From Hydrogenoanaerobacterium saccharovorans (lineage in GTDB: Bacteria; Bacillota; Clostridia; Oscillospirales; Ruminococcaceae), in the NCBI RefSeq assembly GCF_016901815.1, contig NZ_JACSNR010000001.1, positions 248,001 through 312,000 on the forward strand: a DNA stretch of 64,000 nucleotides, in the 5' to 3' direction. The translations under genes were made by a program, and so were the position numbers. Numbering within the stretch: the first letter of the stretch is position 1; each line of letters starts with the position of its first letter. Under the pieces are notes generated by a model, which saw nothing but the letters and a program-made list of their open reading frames with translations, was not told the DNA's origin and did not search any database. Of the stretch, positions 34,878 through 46,684 are shown one piece after another.

Positions 34878-35738
34878 ATGTTTGACCCCTTTGGCGCCAT
34901 TGAAACACTCCGGTCCCTGGCAGAATCGGACAGCCAGATCCGGGCCGCGGCGGTATCCGGATCGCTCACCGATCCCCAGAGTACACCGGACCTCTTTTCC
35001 GACTGTGATGCGGTCTTTTTCGTCCGGGATCTGGAACGGGCAAAACAGACTGACTATCCCGCCCTGCTGGCACCCCGGTTCGGCGGACTGGTAATCTGCC
35101 AGTGTCCCGATGCTATGGGTGCGGAAGCGGGTTCGGCTCCCTGGTTTACCTGGCTGATGCAGTTCGAAGAAACCCGCATCGACCTGCGTCTGCTCCCAGT
35201 GGAGCGGGCTGGCTGGTACAATGCCATGGAACCGGGGCTCACCCCCTTTCTGGACAAGGACGGCCTGTTTGACGGGTTGGAACCCACCGGACACAGTCTG
35301 TTTTCCCTGCACCGCCCAACCAGCCGGGAGTTTGCCGACTGCTGCAATGAACTGCTCTGGACCAGCCTCTATGTGGTCAAAGGCCTCTGCCGGGGTCAAC
35401 TGGAATATGCCGTCTGGCACATGAATCACTGTGTCCTGCCTGAGCTGGTGCGGATGGTTTCCTTTGACCGTGGCTTTGACTCGGATTATGCTGTTTCCCT
35501 GGGGGCCGGCAACAAGTACCTCCCCCGGCTCCTGCTGCCCGGAGAGCTTGCCCGGTGGCACAGTCTGTACGACCTCTCCGGCCCCGAAAGCTGTGCCGGT
35601 GCCCTGATGCTCAGCCTGGGACTGTTCCGCCGGCACTGCACCTCTGCCGCCGGAAAGCTGGGGTATCCCATGCCAGCGGAACTGGACCGGGTCGAACAGC
35701 GCTGCCGCCGTCTGCTGACCGAATACCGGCTGTTCTGA
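34878..35738 (+). CDS. ANT(6)-like nucleotidyltransferase
   Basis: 286 residues, similar in length to aminoglycoside 6-adenylyltransferases. The nucleotidyltransferase core reads VSGSLTDP..DLFSDCDAVFFV, carrying the G-S and D-x-D metal residues near 26-47. MQFEETRIDLRLLP supplies the third acidic residue. The helical half includes CCNELLWTSLYVVKGL and LRMVSF-like segments seen in AadE. It is a divergent, chromosomal member; a resistance function is not established. GGAGG precedes the ATG. Confidence 0.87.
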   Translation: MFDPFGAIETLRSLAESDSQIRAAAVSGSLTDPQSTPDLFSDCDAVFFVRDLERAKQTDYPALLAPRFGGLVICQCPDAMGAEAGSAPWFTWLMQFEETRIDLRLLPVERAGWYNAMEPGLTPFLDKDGLFDGLEPTGHSLFSLHRPTSREFADCCNELLWTSLYVVKGLCRGQLEYAVWHMNHCVLPELVRMVSFDRGFDSDYAVSLGAGNKYLPRLLLPGELARWHSLYDLSGPESCAGALMLSLGLFRRHCTSAAGKLGYPMPAELDRVEQRCRRLLTEYRLF

Positions 35739-35750
35739 GCCGCTGAAAAG

Positions 35751-35831
35751 AAACACACCTCCTGTCTAAACAGCGCCTTGCCGGGCCATATTATCGGCAA
35801 AGGACTGCTCTGACAAGAGGTGTGTTTTATT
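35751..35831 (+). promoter_or_regulatory. Long hairpin overlapping a ribosome-binding site
   Basis: AAACACACCTC (35751-35761) pairs with GAGGTGTGTTT (35817-35827), an 11-bp perfect stem enclosing CCTTGCCG / CGGCAAAGG. The 3' arm contains the Shine-Dalgarno GAGG for the next gene. TTTTATTTT follows, so it could be a terminator or a translation-control hairpin. Confidence 0.5.
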
Positions 35832-36347
35832 TTGTACAATGTCATTATCTGCTGCGACAGTGCTTCCAGTCTGTACGACCGGCTGTGCGCTGTCCGGCAC
35901 TATTTTGAAGCCCCGGTCTTTGGCGGAGAGGAGCGTCCGCTCAATCTGCTGGAAACCGGTCGGGTCTCCCAGATCTCCGCACAGGCCCCGATTCTGATCC
36001 TGCCCAAGGCTCTCCATGAGCCGGTCATCGGGTCCGGAGCGGTATTCGCAGTCATCGCCAATTCGGACTTCTTCCAGGCTGAGGAGCTCCGCCGCCAGTT
36101 TCCCGGAGCCCAGATCCTCACCTGCGGAATGCATCAGCAGGACGCCCTGACCTTTTCGAGCTTTGACGGCGAACAGGCGGTCATCAGCTTACAGGCGGCA
36201 CTGGTTACTCTGGGCGGGCGGGAACTCCTGCCGCAGGAATTTCCGCTCTTCCGCCGGGAGGACACCAAGCGCTTTGATCTGCTGGCCTGTGCCGCCCTGC
36301 TGCTCCTCTGCGGGAAGAGCAGCCAGCTGCCAGGGATCACATTGTAG
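35832..36347 (+). CDS. Conserved protein of unknown function
   Basis: About 171 residues from TTG 35832, the only start with a well-spaced AAGAGG; a GTG at 35820 lies inside the ribosome site. Short strands and helices alternate (NVIICCD, APILILPK, AVFAVIANSDF, AQILTCGM). The middle TCGMHQQDALTFSSFDGEQAVISLQ resembles a Clostridia family whose role I cannot name. Cys-rich N-terminus. It follows the ANT(6)-like gene in the same direction through a long hairpin. It ends 6 bases before the convergent MATE gene. Confidence 0.65.
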   Translation: MYNVIICCDSASSLYDRLCAVRHYFEAPVFGGEERPLNLLETGRVSQISAQAPILILPKALHEPVIGSGAVFAVIANSDFFQAEELRRQFPGAQILTCGMHQQDALTFSSFDGEQAVISLQAALVTLGGRELLPQEFPLFRREDTKRFDLLACAALLLLCGKSSQLPGITL

Positions 36348-36353
36348 GGAGAA

Positions 36354-37709
36354 TCACTGGGCAGCCGCAGCCTGTTCCTCCTGGGACAGCTGATGCAGAT
36401 ACCGCACGGCATAGATTGCCAGCGGAATCAGAGCGCCGACCCAGGCCAGCGGGCTGGCAACACACACAGCCACAAATCCGAAGCTGCCGGTAAAGGCCAG
36501 TGCCACCGCGGTACGCATGGTCAGTTCCATCACGCCGCCGAAGGTGGTGATACCGCCCTGACCCAGTCCCTGCAGAGCGCTGCGCAGCATGACCATCACT
36601 GCCAGGATCGCATAGAGCGAACCGTTGATCATCAGGTAAGTGTTGGCAAGATCGATAACCTGAGTCTCACCGGCGCCCACAAAGAGGGCAACCAGGTTCT
36701 TGCCGAACAGGACGATCACAGCACCGATCGCAATGCTGAACCCGCCCGAGAGCAGGCCGCACTTGAGGATACCCTCCTTGATGCGGTGAATCTTGCCGGC
36801 GCCATAGTTCTGGGCGGCGAAGGTGGAGATGCCCACGCCAAAGGAAAGGGCCGGCTGGATCGCCATGTTATCGATCTTCTGGGAGGCAGTGAAGGCTGCT
36901 ACATAGACCGAGCCCAGGCCGTTGAGGGCAAACTGGACGGCGATCTGACCCAGGGCGATAACCGACATCTGGAAGCCCATGGGCAGGGACAGTGCCAGAG
37001 CATGGGAGACCGAATCCCAGGTGAGTTTCCAGTCCGAGCCATGCAGATGCATCTGCGGGAACCGCCGGAGCATATACACCAGGCAGGCCACACCCGAGAG
37101 AAGCTGGGCGGCGATGGTGGCATAAGCGGCGCCTTCCACATTCATGCCCACATTGAGGATCAGGAAGTAATCCAGGAAGATATTGATGATGCAGGCCACC
37201 ACCAGAAAGACCAGCGGGGTACGGCTGTCCCCCAGGGCACGGGAGATATTGGATACATAGTTAAAAAGCATGGTGGTACCGGTACCGGCAAAGATTACGA
37301 TGAGGTAATCATAGGCCTGTTCCAGAATCTCTACGGGAGTGTTCATGGCAACCAGAATGGTGCGGGTAAAGGCACAGCTGACAACGGTGAGGATCACAGT
37401 GGCAGCCAGGGAGAGCAGCGCACCGCAGGCAATGCCCCGGCGCACGCCTTCCTCATCGCCGGCGCCATAACGCTGGGCCACACGGATGGAAAGTCCGGAG
37501 GTAAAGCCCTGTGCAAAGCCAATAATCAGGAAGGTGATACTGCCGGTACAGCCGACGGCAGCCAGGGCATCCACACCGATGGTACGGCCCACGATAAAGG
37601 TATCTGCCATGCTGTAAAACTGCTGAAAAATGTTTCCGATCAGCAGCGGCAGTGTAAAGAGGATCAAAAGCTGTACAATGTTCCCGGAAGTCATGGAACG
37701 CTGTTTCAT
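36354..37709 (-). CDS. MATE-family multidrug/toxin exporter
   Basis: About 451 residues and twelve predicted membrane helices, the MATE size. Typical are MADTFIVGRTIGVDALAAVGCTGS in TM1-2, RVAQRYGAGDEEGVRRG and QNYGAGKIHRIKEG, the two pseudo-symmetric family marks. It exports cationic compounds using Na+ or H+. ATG 37709 with GGAGGG upstream. No adjacent regulator. Confidence 0.94.
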   Translation of the reverse strand: MKQRSMTSGNIVQLLILFTLPLLIGNIFQQFYSMADTFIVGRTIGVDALAAVGCTGSITFLIIGFAQGFTSGLSIRVAQRYGAGDEEGVRRGIACGALLSLAATVILTVVSCAFTRTILVAMNTPVEILEQAYDYLIVIFAGTGTTMLFNYVSNISRALGDSRTPLVFLVVACIINIFLDYFLILNVGMNVEGAAYATIAAQLLSGVACLVYMLRRFPQMHLHGSDWKLTWDSVSHALALSLPMGFQMSVIALGQIAVQFALNGLGSVYVAAFTASQKIDNMAIQPALSFGVGISTFAAQNYGAGKIHRIKEGILKCGLLSGGFSIAIGAVIVLFGKNLVALFVGAGETQVIDLANTYLMINGSLYAILAVMVMLRSALQGLGQGGITTFGGVMELTMRTAVALAFTGSFGFVAVCVASPLAWVGALIPLAIYAVRYLHQLSQEEQAAAAQ

Positions 37710-37891
37710 AGAAGTAAGTCCCTCCGATTCTACCAAAAACTCAGGCAATTTCGCTAAAAAATACCGATCATTTTTAGGCTGTTTTCTTATTTACGAAGTA
37801 TTATTATATTAAAATCCAATGGATAGTCAAGAGCTTTTTTGAACATTCTGCCAACTTTAACATGACTGAAAGTTGTATGTTACAAACCAAC

Positions 37892-37929
37892 AAAAAACCG
37901 GCGCGTCTGCCCATTGCAGCGCACCGGTT
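37892..37929 (-). terminator. Terminator of the SASP gene
   Basis: Minus-strand stem AACCGGTGCG / CGCGCCGGTT followed by six T. Confidence 0.82.
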
Positions 37930-38020
37930 CTCTGCTGTTGAAGCACCCTGCTTACTGGCTCTTCGGTCAGCTGTCAGTCAGGGGACTTTTAGCTATTTCG
38001 GCTTTGTATCCCGGATCGGG

Positions 38021-38206
38021 TTACTTCATGCCCTTCTCGTAGGACTCGATCATCTTCTTGACCATCTGGCCGCCGACACTGCCGGCTTCCTTGGAGGTCA
38101 GGTGACCGTTATAGCCATCCTTCAGGTTTACGCCAACCTCGTTGGCAGCTTCCATCTTGAACTTGTTGAGAGCTTCCTTAGCCTCCGGTACTACGGGACC
38201 TGTCAT
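38021..38206 (-). CDS. Alpha/beta-type small acid-soluble spore protein
   Basis: 61 residues from ATG 38206. It contains the two family signatures: EALNKFKMEAANEVGV with the germination protease (GPR) cleavage site K/E-x-A, and NGHLTSKEAGSVGGQMVKKMI. It coats and protects spore DNA. AAGGAG lies 11 bases upstream. It should be transcribed by SigG in the forespore; a candidate upstream region (TTTGAAC with CATAACA about 15 bases later, near 38315-38350) is weak. Confidence 0.93.
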   Translation of the reverse strand: MTGPVVPEAKEALNKFKMEAANEVGVNLKDGYNGHLTSKEAGSVGGQMVKKMIESYEKGMK

Positions 38207-38718
38207 AGTTACATACACTCCTTATTCTTTCTTATCGTTCCGGTACAGCTGCCGCGGACCGTGTTGTCCGCAGAACCTGTATTCCGGTGGAATCAGCGTC
38301 GCTCGCTGTTTCCTGTATTGTTATGTGCAGTCCCGCCCGGTTCAAACATGGAATATTCTGGTTGATTCATCATCTGGGATAAAGAAGCAATTGTCCATTG
38401 TGGAGATACATCGCTTCGCTCATGCAAAGCAGAAAAGCATATATTTTCTGCGCTGTCCCCCTCCCCATCCGGCTCTTTTTTCAGAGGGTTCCGGCACTCG
38501 GTTCATCAAATTGCCAATAATCTGAGAACTATTTCTGTTACAGCCTGTTTTCCGCTTCAACCTATGGTTTTTAGCTTAAATCAGGATTGTTATAAATTTG
38601 TCCAAAACAGCGTTTTTCCCCGAAAATCTTGCGGTTTGTGTTCAAATTTTGTTCAAATTATATATTGATAATAATTTGACAAAACACTATGTTTAGAGCC
38701 GAAAGAGAGGTAAGAAAA
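38207..38718. other. Gene-free interval before the permease
   Basis: About 510 bases, GC-rich at its start, AT-rich from 38500. It holds the presumed SASP promoter and the permease promoter region. GTTCAAATT is repeated directly at about 38640 and 38651, next to TATATTGATAAT, a possible regulator site. No coding frame is convincing. Confidence 0.5.
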
Positions 38719-40131
38719 ATGTCTTCCACTGACAAGAAACAAAACGGGCTGCAGAAAAGCCTGGCACTGATCTTTGTCTACACAGTAGCGACAGGTTCCA
38801 TTTTCACCTATGTCAGCTACTGGGATTCGGTGTTCTTCAGCTACTGCGGTCCCGGCACATTCCTGGCATTCGCCCTCATGACTCTGGCGATCCTGCCCAT
38901 TGCTCTGGTTTACAGTGAGATCTCCCCGCTGTTCCACACCGCCGGTGGTGAACTGATCTACAACACCGTCGGATTCAACCGCCATGTGGGATTCCTGGCA
39001 TCCTGGCTCATTATGGCTGCCTGGATCTCGGTTCCCCCCGCTGTTGTCATGGCGATTGTCACCTTTATCAGCCGTACCTTTGGTCTGGGGCTCACCTTCG
39101 GGCATACCATGATCATCGGCATCATCATTCTGGTGGCTGTCTTCCTGATGAGCATGCAGGATATTCAGTTCCTGGTCAAGGCTCAGGCAGTCTGCCTGTT
39201 CGCCAACATCACCACTACCCTGCTCACCGGCGTACTGCTGCTCTTCTCAGGCCATTGGAGCTTTGCCAATGTCGCCAACCTGTTCCAGACCAATCTGGAG
39301 CCCTCCGCCGGCATTCCCGGATGGATCATCGGTATGGCGCTGCTCATCACCCCCTTCTTTGGCTTTGAAACAGTGCCCCAGATGGTCGAGGAAGGCGACT
39401 TCCCCACCTCCAATACCAAGAAGGCCATCTGTGGTTCGGTTCTCACCTGCGGTACGATTTATGTATTCTTCTTCTTCTGCGTGGCTGGCCTGGATTCCTT
39501 CCAGACCCTGCTCTCGGGCGATGCCCAGAACGGTTTTATGACCATCACTGCCATGCAGAACCTGCTGGGCTGGAAGATCTGGCCCCTGATCTATGGCTGT
39601 GTTTCTATCCTCATGGGTATGACCGCTTCGATCTTTGGCTTCTGGATGTCCACTGCCCGGATGCTCTACTCCATGGGCAAGAAGAACTTCCTGCCGGAGA
39701 TCTTCACCAAGGTCAACTCCCATCAGCAGCCCATCCTGCCCAACCTCTTCCTGCTGGGCATCAGCCTGACCTTTATCCTGATGCAGAACGCCACTACCTT
39801 TATGAATGACTTCTTCAACCTCATGTCCTTTGGCTGCGCCTGTGCATACGCCCTCACCATGGTTTCGGCAGTGCGCATCCACCGCAAGCACCCCGAATGG
39901 TACAAGGACAACAAGAATGTTGTCAAGGGCGGCGATTTCACCCGGATTCTGGCTATGGTTATCATGCTGTCCATCGCCTTCTTCTGCACCCTGGGTCAGG
40001 GCCGTGGTTCCTGGATCTCCTTCGGCGTTTATATGGGCGTCGGCGTTGTGATCTGGCTGTGGATGGTCGCAATCCGCTGGAAAAAGTCGGGCGTTATCAT
40101 CGAAACTCCCGATGGAGAACAGCAGTTCTGA
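38719..40131 (+). CDS. Amino-acid permease, APC superfamily
   Basis: 470 residues from ATG 38719 (AGAGAGG eight bases upstream). Twelve helices begin SLALIFVYTVATGSIFTYVSYW, replacing the usual GxGxG of TM1 with GSIFTYV. The EGDFPT segment after TM6 (VPQMVEEGDFPTSNTKKA) resembles amine/GABA/glutamate antiporter-like branches. The substrate cannot be told. A transcriptionally linked SDR enzyme follows 100 bases downstream with a possible own -10 (ATACAAT). Confidence 0.88.
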   Translation: MSSTDKKQNGLQKSLALIFVYTVATGSIFTYVSYWDSVFFSYCGPGTFLAFALMTLAILPIALVYSEISPLFHTAGGELIYNTVGFNRHVGFLASWLIMAAWISVPPAVVMAIVTFISRTFGLGLTFGHTMIIGIIILVAVFLMSMQDIQFLVKAQAVCLFANITTTLLTGVLLLFSGHWSFANVANLFQTNLEPSAGIPGWIIGMALLITPFFGFETVPQMVEEGDFPTSNTKKAICGSVLTCGTIYVFFFFCVAGLDSFQTLLSGDAQNGFMTITAMQNLLGWKIWPLIYGCVSILMGMTASIFGFWMSTARMLYSMGKKNFLPEIFTKVNSHQQPILPNLFLLGISLTFILMQNATTFMNDFFNLMSFGCACAYALTMVSAVRIHRKHPEWYKDNKNVVKGGDFTRILAMVIMLSIAFFCTLGQGRGSWISFGVYMGVGVVIWLWMVAIRWKKSGVIIETPDGEQQF

Positions 40132-40232
40132 GTTTATGATTCCCTCCGGGGATAAAAGTATGATACAATATTAGAAACGGGACCGGAGCGTCTTGATAAT
40201 CCGGCCCGGAATAAGACAAGGAGTCGATTAAA

Positions 40233-41030
40233 ATGGCTAAGTTGGAAGGAAAAGTCGCACTGATCACCGGTGCTGCCGTGGGTCTGGGCGAAGGCATTGC
40301 AGAAGTGTATGCCAAGTATGGCGCCAAGATGTGCATGGTAGACCTCTCCCCCGAAGTGGAGAAGACCGCTGACCGTCTGCGCAAGGAATATGGCGCTGAC
40401 ATCATCACCTATGTGGGCAATGTGGCTGACAAGGCTCAGATGAAGGAAGCCGCTGCCAAGACTGCGGAAAAGTTCGGCGAAATCAGCGTGTGCTGCTGCA
40501 ACGCTGGTGTCTGCCGTCTGGCTCCCTTCGAGGAGTTCACCGATGAGATGCGGGACTTCCACATTGATGTCAACATCAAGGGCGTCTGGAACACCTGCCA
40601 GGCTGTAATCCCCTACATGCTCCAGCAGGGCGGCGGCAATATTGTAATTGCCTCCTCGGTAACCGGCGACATCGTTGCCGATGCCGGTGAAGCAGCCTAC
40701 GCCATGACCAAGGCCGCACTGGTTGGTCTGACCAAGTGCCTGGCTGTGGAATACGCCACCCGGAATATCCGTGTGAACTGCACCCAGCTCGGCTACGCCA
40801 GAACCCCCATGGTAGAGAAGATGGCTGTGGAATCCAACCCCGAAGATCCCGAGAGCGCAATCCGGGATATTGCGGTTGGCGTTCCCATGAAGCGTCTGGC
40901 CAAGCCCACCGAGGTCGGCGAGCTGTTTGCCTTCCTGGGCAGCGATGAATCCAGCTACCTCACCGGTTCCCAGATCGTCATCGATGGCGGCAGCACCCTG
41001 CCTGAGACCATGAGCATCGGTACCAACTGA
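40233..41030 (+). CDS. SDR-family oxidoreductase, UcpA-like
   Basis: 265 residues. Classical short-chain dehydrogenase with NAD(P) motif TGAAVGLGEG (residues 13-22), CNAGVC, catalytic Ser in IASSVTG, YxxxK in YAMTK and the C-terminal IVIDGGSTLP. The Asp in MVDLS after strand 2 suggests NAD(H) preference. It oxidises or reduces an unidentified alcohol/ketone. AAGGAGTCG precedes the ATG. Terminated at 41050. Confidence 0.93.
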   Translation: MAKLEGKVALITGAAVGLGEGIAEVYAKYGAKMCMVDLSPEVEKTADRLRKEYGADIITYVGNVADKAQMKEAAAKTAEKFGEISVCCCNAGVCRLAPFEEFTDEMRDFHIDVNIKGVWNTCQAVIPYMLQQGGGNIVIASSVTGDIVADAGEAAYAMTKAALVGLTKCLAVEYATRNIRVNCTQLGYARTPMVEKMAVESNPEDPESAIRDIAVGVPMKRLAKPTEVGELFAFLGSDESSYLTGSQIVIDGGSTLPETMSIGTN

Positions 41031-41049
41031 GTTTCTCACAATCCCCGAT

Positions 41050-41089
41050 AAAAAACACCCCCGGAAGCAGAAATCCGGGGGTGTTTTTG
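41050..41089 (+). terminator. Terminator of the SDR gene
   Basis: Stem ACACCCCCGGA / TCCGGGGGTGT with T runs on both strands. Confidence 0.9.
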
Positions 41090-41090
41090 T

Positions 41091-41700
41091 TCTGTCTGAA
41101 AACAGCGGCAGACGGCTGTGAAACTCCGCTGCCAGCTGTGCTGGGGATCTGCCGCTCCAGATGCTCCGTCGCCCTGACCGCTGCCTGCCGCTCTGATACG
41201 CAAACGCACAAGCCAACTTCTGAGAATGGGCGCTCATACATGGAATCGGTGCTTGATCCCCGCAGTCCGGTTTACAACGGGAAGAAACCAGAAACCGGAA
41301 GTGTCCGGCACAGGTCGACCTGTGCCACTCCCCAGAGCATTCCAGACAGGGCAAAGCTGCGATCCAGGCCGGCGCACACTGTGCGCCGGGTATGAGCCGG
41401 TACGCAATGGAAAGCTCTCTCCTGCATACAAGATCTGTGCAGCGCCAGCACAAGTGCAGGAAGAAGTGCTGCGCGCAACCCGCATGGAGAAGCTCAGAGC
41501 GGCGCTTTGTCAGCTGCGACCGGGAGCAGAGGACCTGGGCTTCTCCATCAGGCGGCGCCCTGAAACCGAAGCACACGCCCTCCACCGGACACTGTCCGGC
41601 AGCATATCACAATGCCGTCCGGGACAAAGTGCGGCGCCCTGTCTGCCGTCCGGAGCTGTCTGGCTTCCGGGATTGTGCTGTATCCGCCTGCCCCCGGCAT
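41091..41700. other. Hairpin-dense, gene-free region: candidate structured RNA
   Basis: About 610 bases between two bidirectional terminators with no convincing frame. Strong pairings seen: a 20-base palindrome GGCACAGGTC / GACCTGTGCC (41307-41326), CCGGCGCAC / GTGCGCCGG (41369-41389), nested CCTGCA..TGTGC / GCACA..TGCAGG (41431-41460), a ten-pair stem ATGGAGAAGC / GCTTCTCCAT enclosing 45 bases (41484-41548), CCGGAC / GTCCGG (41585-41599) and TGTCC-GGCA / TGCC-GGACA beyond it. GGCGCCCTG occurs twice. Strand and function unknown; a decayed gene is the other option. Confidence 0.4.
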
Positions 41701-41702
41701 AA

Positions 41703-41739
41703 TAAAAAGGACTCCCGAAAAACGGGAGTCCTTTTTTAC
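41703..41739 (-). terminator. Terminator of the atp operon
   Basis: Stem GGACTCCCG / CGGGAGTCC with T runs on both strands, just after atpC. Confidence 0.9.
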
Positions 41740-41754
41740 AGGCTGATGAAAGCC

Positions 41755-42186
41755 TTACTTTTTATTGGCGACATAGTCGGGACGCTTCTTGGCAACCCGA
41801 CGGCGGATGCGTGCCTTCTGCAGCACATATTTCGCCAGTTCCTTTTCCTCAGGGGTCTTGGCTTCTGCTACCTTTGCACGGGCAGCTTCCTTTTCCGCCT
41901 TGGCCTGATCGGGGTCGATCTCCTCGGCCCACTCACAGGAGCTCACCAGAATCCGGACCAGATCGCTGCTCACATGGACAAAGCCTTCCGATGCTGCTGC
42001 GTAACGGGTCTGACCATTCTCGGTATGGATCTTGATCTCACCGGTCTCGATGGCAGCTACATAGGGAGAATGTCCCTTGAGAATGCCCACATCGCCTTCG
42101 GTGGAACGGAATACACAGTTATCCACCAGGCCTTCAAATTTTCTGCCCATGGGGGTAACGATCTCCAGTTGGTAGAGAGCGGCCAT
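41755..42186 (-). CDS. atpC: ATP synthase epsilon subunit
   Basis: 143 residues. The N-terminal beta sandwich (TPMGRKFEGLVD, FRSTEGDVGILKGHSPYVAAI) and C-terminal helical pair with AKAEKEAARAKVAEAK are intact. It couples rotor and regulates ATPase activity. Last gene of the operon; three bases after atpD. Confidence 0.96.
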   Translation of the reverse strand: MAALYQLEIVTPMGRKFEGLVDNCVFRSTEGDVGILKGHSPYVAAIETGEIKIHTENGQTRYAAASEGFVHVSSDLVRILVSSCEWAEEIDPDQAKAEKEAARAKVAEAKTPEEKELAKYVLQKARIRRRVAKKRPDYVANKK

Positions 42187-42189
42187 ACG

Positions 42190-43602
<1,413 letters not shown>

Positions 43603-43644
43603 TTACTATTTCTATCATTCGTGTGAAAAACCTTGTTTCCCTTA

Positions 43645-44517
43645 TTACCGAAGCGCTTCGAATCCGGAGGAAATCTCGGTGATCTCCTGGGTGATGGCTC
43701 CCTGACGGGCCCGGTTGTATGCCAGGCTCAGCGAGCTGATCATCTCTTCGGCATTGTCGCTGGCAGCTTCCATGGCGGTACGCCGGGCTGCCTGTTCCGA
43801 TGCGAAGGATTCCGAGATGGCGCCAAAGATCATGCCGCCCACAAACTGGGGCACGATCCGGGCCATGACATCCCCGATGGACGGATCAAATTCTGCTGCG
43901 CCAAAGGTATCTGCCGGGCTGTGGCCTTCCAGTTCCTCCGCTGTAAAGGACAGCGGCAGGATCTTGCGGCAGGCCGGCACCTGGGACAGCATCGAAGCGA
44001 ATTCAGTATACACCAGCACCACTTCATCTGCTTCACCGCTGCGGAACAGATCGGTGAGCAGGCGGGCCAGCTCAAAGCTGCGCTCCAGATCAATGGATTC
44101 CACAGCCGCGTACTCCTGGAATACCCGGGTTTCATAGGCACGGCGGCTGAAATAATCCACCGCACGCTTGCCCACCGGGATTACCAGGGCAGTTTCGGGG
44201 TCCATCTGGCTCTCTGCAAAGCGCAGGATATTCACATTGTAGCCGCCGGCCAACCCACGGTCACCGGCAATTACTACATAGGCCTTGCGCCGGACTTCCC
44301 GGGGACGGGTATACAGATTGGTCTTGTCTGTATTGCCGGCTGCCATGGCACAAATGGTTTCGTAGAGGGTATTAAAATAAGGTCTGGCAGTTTCCACACG
44401 TTCTTTTGCACGACGCAGTTTGGAAGATGCTACCAGCTGCATCGCCTTTGTGATCTGCATGGTGCTTTCCACACTCTTGATGCGCCGCTTGACATCTCTC
44501 ATACCGGCTCCTGCCAT
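43645..44517 (-). CDS. atpG: ATP synthase gamma subunit
   Basis: 290 residues. The two coiled-coil termini of the rotor shaft are seen: RDVKRRIKSVESTMQITKAMQLVASSKL at the start and ISSLSLAYNRARQGAITQEITEIS at the end. GGAGGAG precedes the ATG. Confidence 0.97.
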   Translation of the reverse strand: MAGAGMRDVKRRIKSVESTMQITKAMQLVASSKLRRAKERVETARPYFNTLYETICAMAAGNTDKTNLYTRPREVRRKAYVVIAGDRGLAGGYNVNILRFAESQMDPETALVIPVGKRAVDYFSRRAYETRVFQEYAAVESIDLERSFELARLLTDLFRSGEADEVVLVYTEFASMLSQVPACRKILPLSFTAEELEGHSPADTFGAAEFDPSIGDVMARIVPQFVGGMIFGAISESFASEQAARRTAMEAASDNAEEMISSLSLAYNRARQGAITQEITEISSGFEALR

Positions 44518-44542
44518 GTTCTCTCCTCCTCTGCCAAACGAT

Positions 44543-46075
<1,533 letters not shown>

Positions 46076-46138
46076 TTATACTAACGCTAAAACAACAATT
46101 CTTCTTATCCAAAGGTCTGTACCGGCAGGAAAAAGCCT

Positions 46139-46681
46139 TTAGAATATAGCCGATTCAATCGACTTCCTGAGGTTTTCCAGACGCCGGCGTACCGAGCTGT
46201 CAAACTGTTCCCCGTTCATCTGCAGACGGATGCCGCTGATGAGGGCAGGGTCCACTTCACAGGTCAGTTCCACCTGCTTGCCGGTTACAGCGGCGAGCTT
46301 GTCCCGCAGACGATTGGTGAGTTCTTCACTCATCGGTACAGCGGTGACAGCAGCGGCACAGATGATTCCCTTGTATTCCCGATACAGCTCTATAAACTTT
46401 TCCAGCGAATCCTGCAGGGCGCCAAAACGGCTTTTATCCACCAGCAGGTGCAGATAGTTGAGGGTGAGCGGCTGGAGATTCCCATCAAAAATGGTGTCCA
46501 GCAGCCGGGATCGCTCCTCTTTGGCTACCGAGGGGGCATTCATCACTTTCAGGAAATCCTCATTTTCACCGAGCACACCCCGGAGCAGGCAGACATCGTC
46601 ATACAGGCTGTCCAGGCAGTTTTCATCCCGGCCGGCCTCAAAAAAGGCCTCGCCGTAACGGTTACCGATCAGGCTTGACAT
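46139..46681 (-). CDS. atpH: ATP synthase delta subunit
   Basis: 180 residues: N-terminal helical domain with NRYGEAFFEAG and C-terminal VELTCEVDPALISGIRLQMNGEQFDSSVRRRLENL. It links F1 to the b stalk. Starts four bases after atpF ends. Confidence 0.95.
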   Translation of the reverse strand: MSSLIGNRYGEAFFEAGRDENCLDSLYDDVCLLRGVLGENEDFLKVMNAPSVAKEERSRLLDTIFDGNLQPLTLNYLHLLVDKSRFGALQDSLEKFIELYREYKGIICAAAVTAVPMSEELTNRLRDKLAAVTGKQVELTCEVDPALISGIRLQMNGEQFDSSVRRRLENLRKSIESAIF

Positions 46682-46684
46682 GAC

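Noticed and set aside
40134-41585. 483-codon minus-strand frame spanning the hairpin region
   Set aside because: Antisense to the SDR gene; translation is low-quality, Cys- and Arg-rich and lacks motifs.
41091-41700. RNase P RNA or tmRNA
   Set aside because: Neither GAGGAAAGTCC-type P RNA core nor tmRNA ends are present on either strand.
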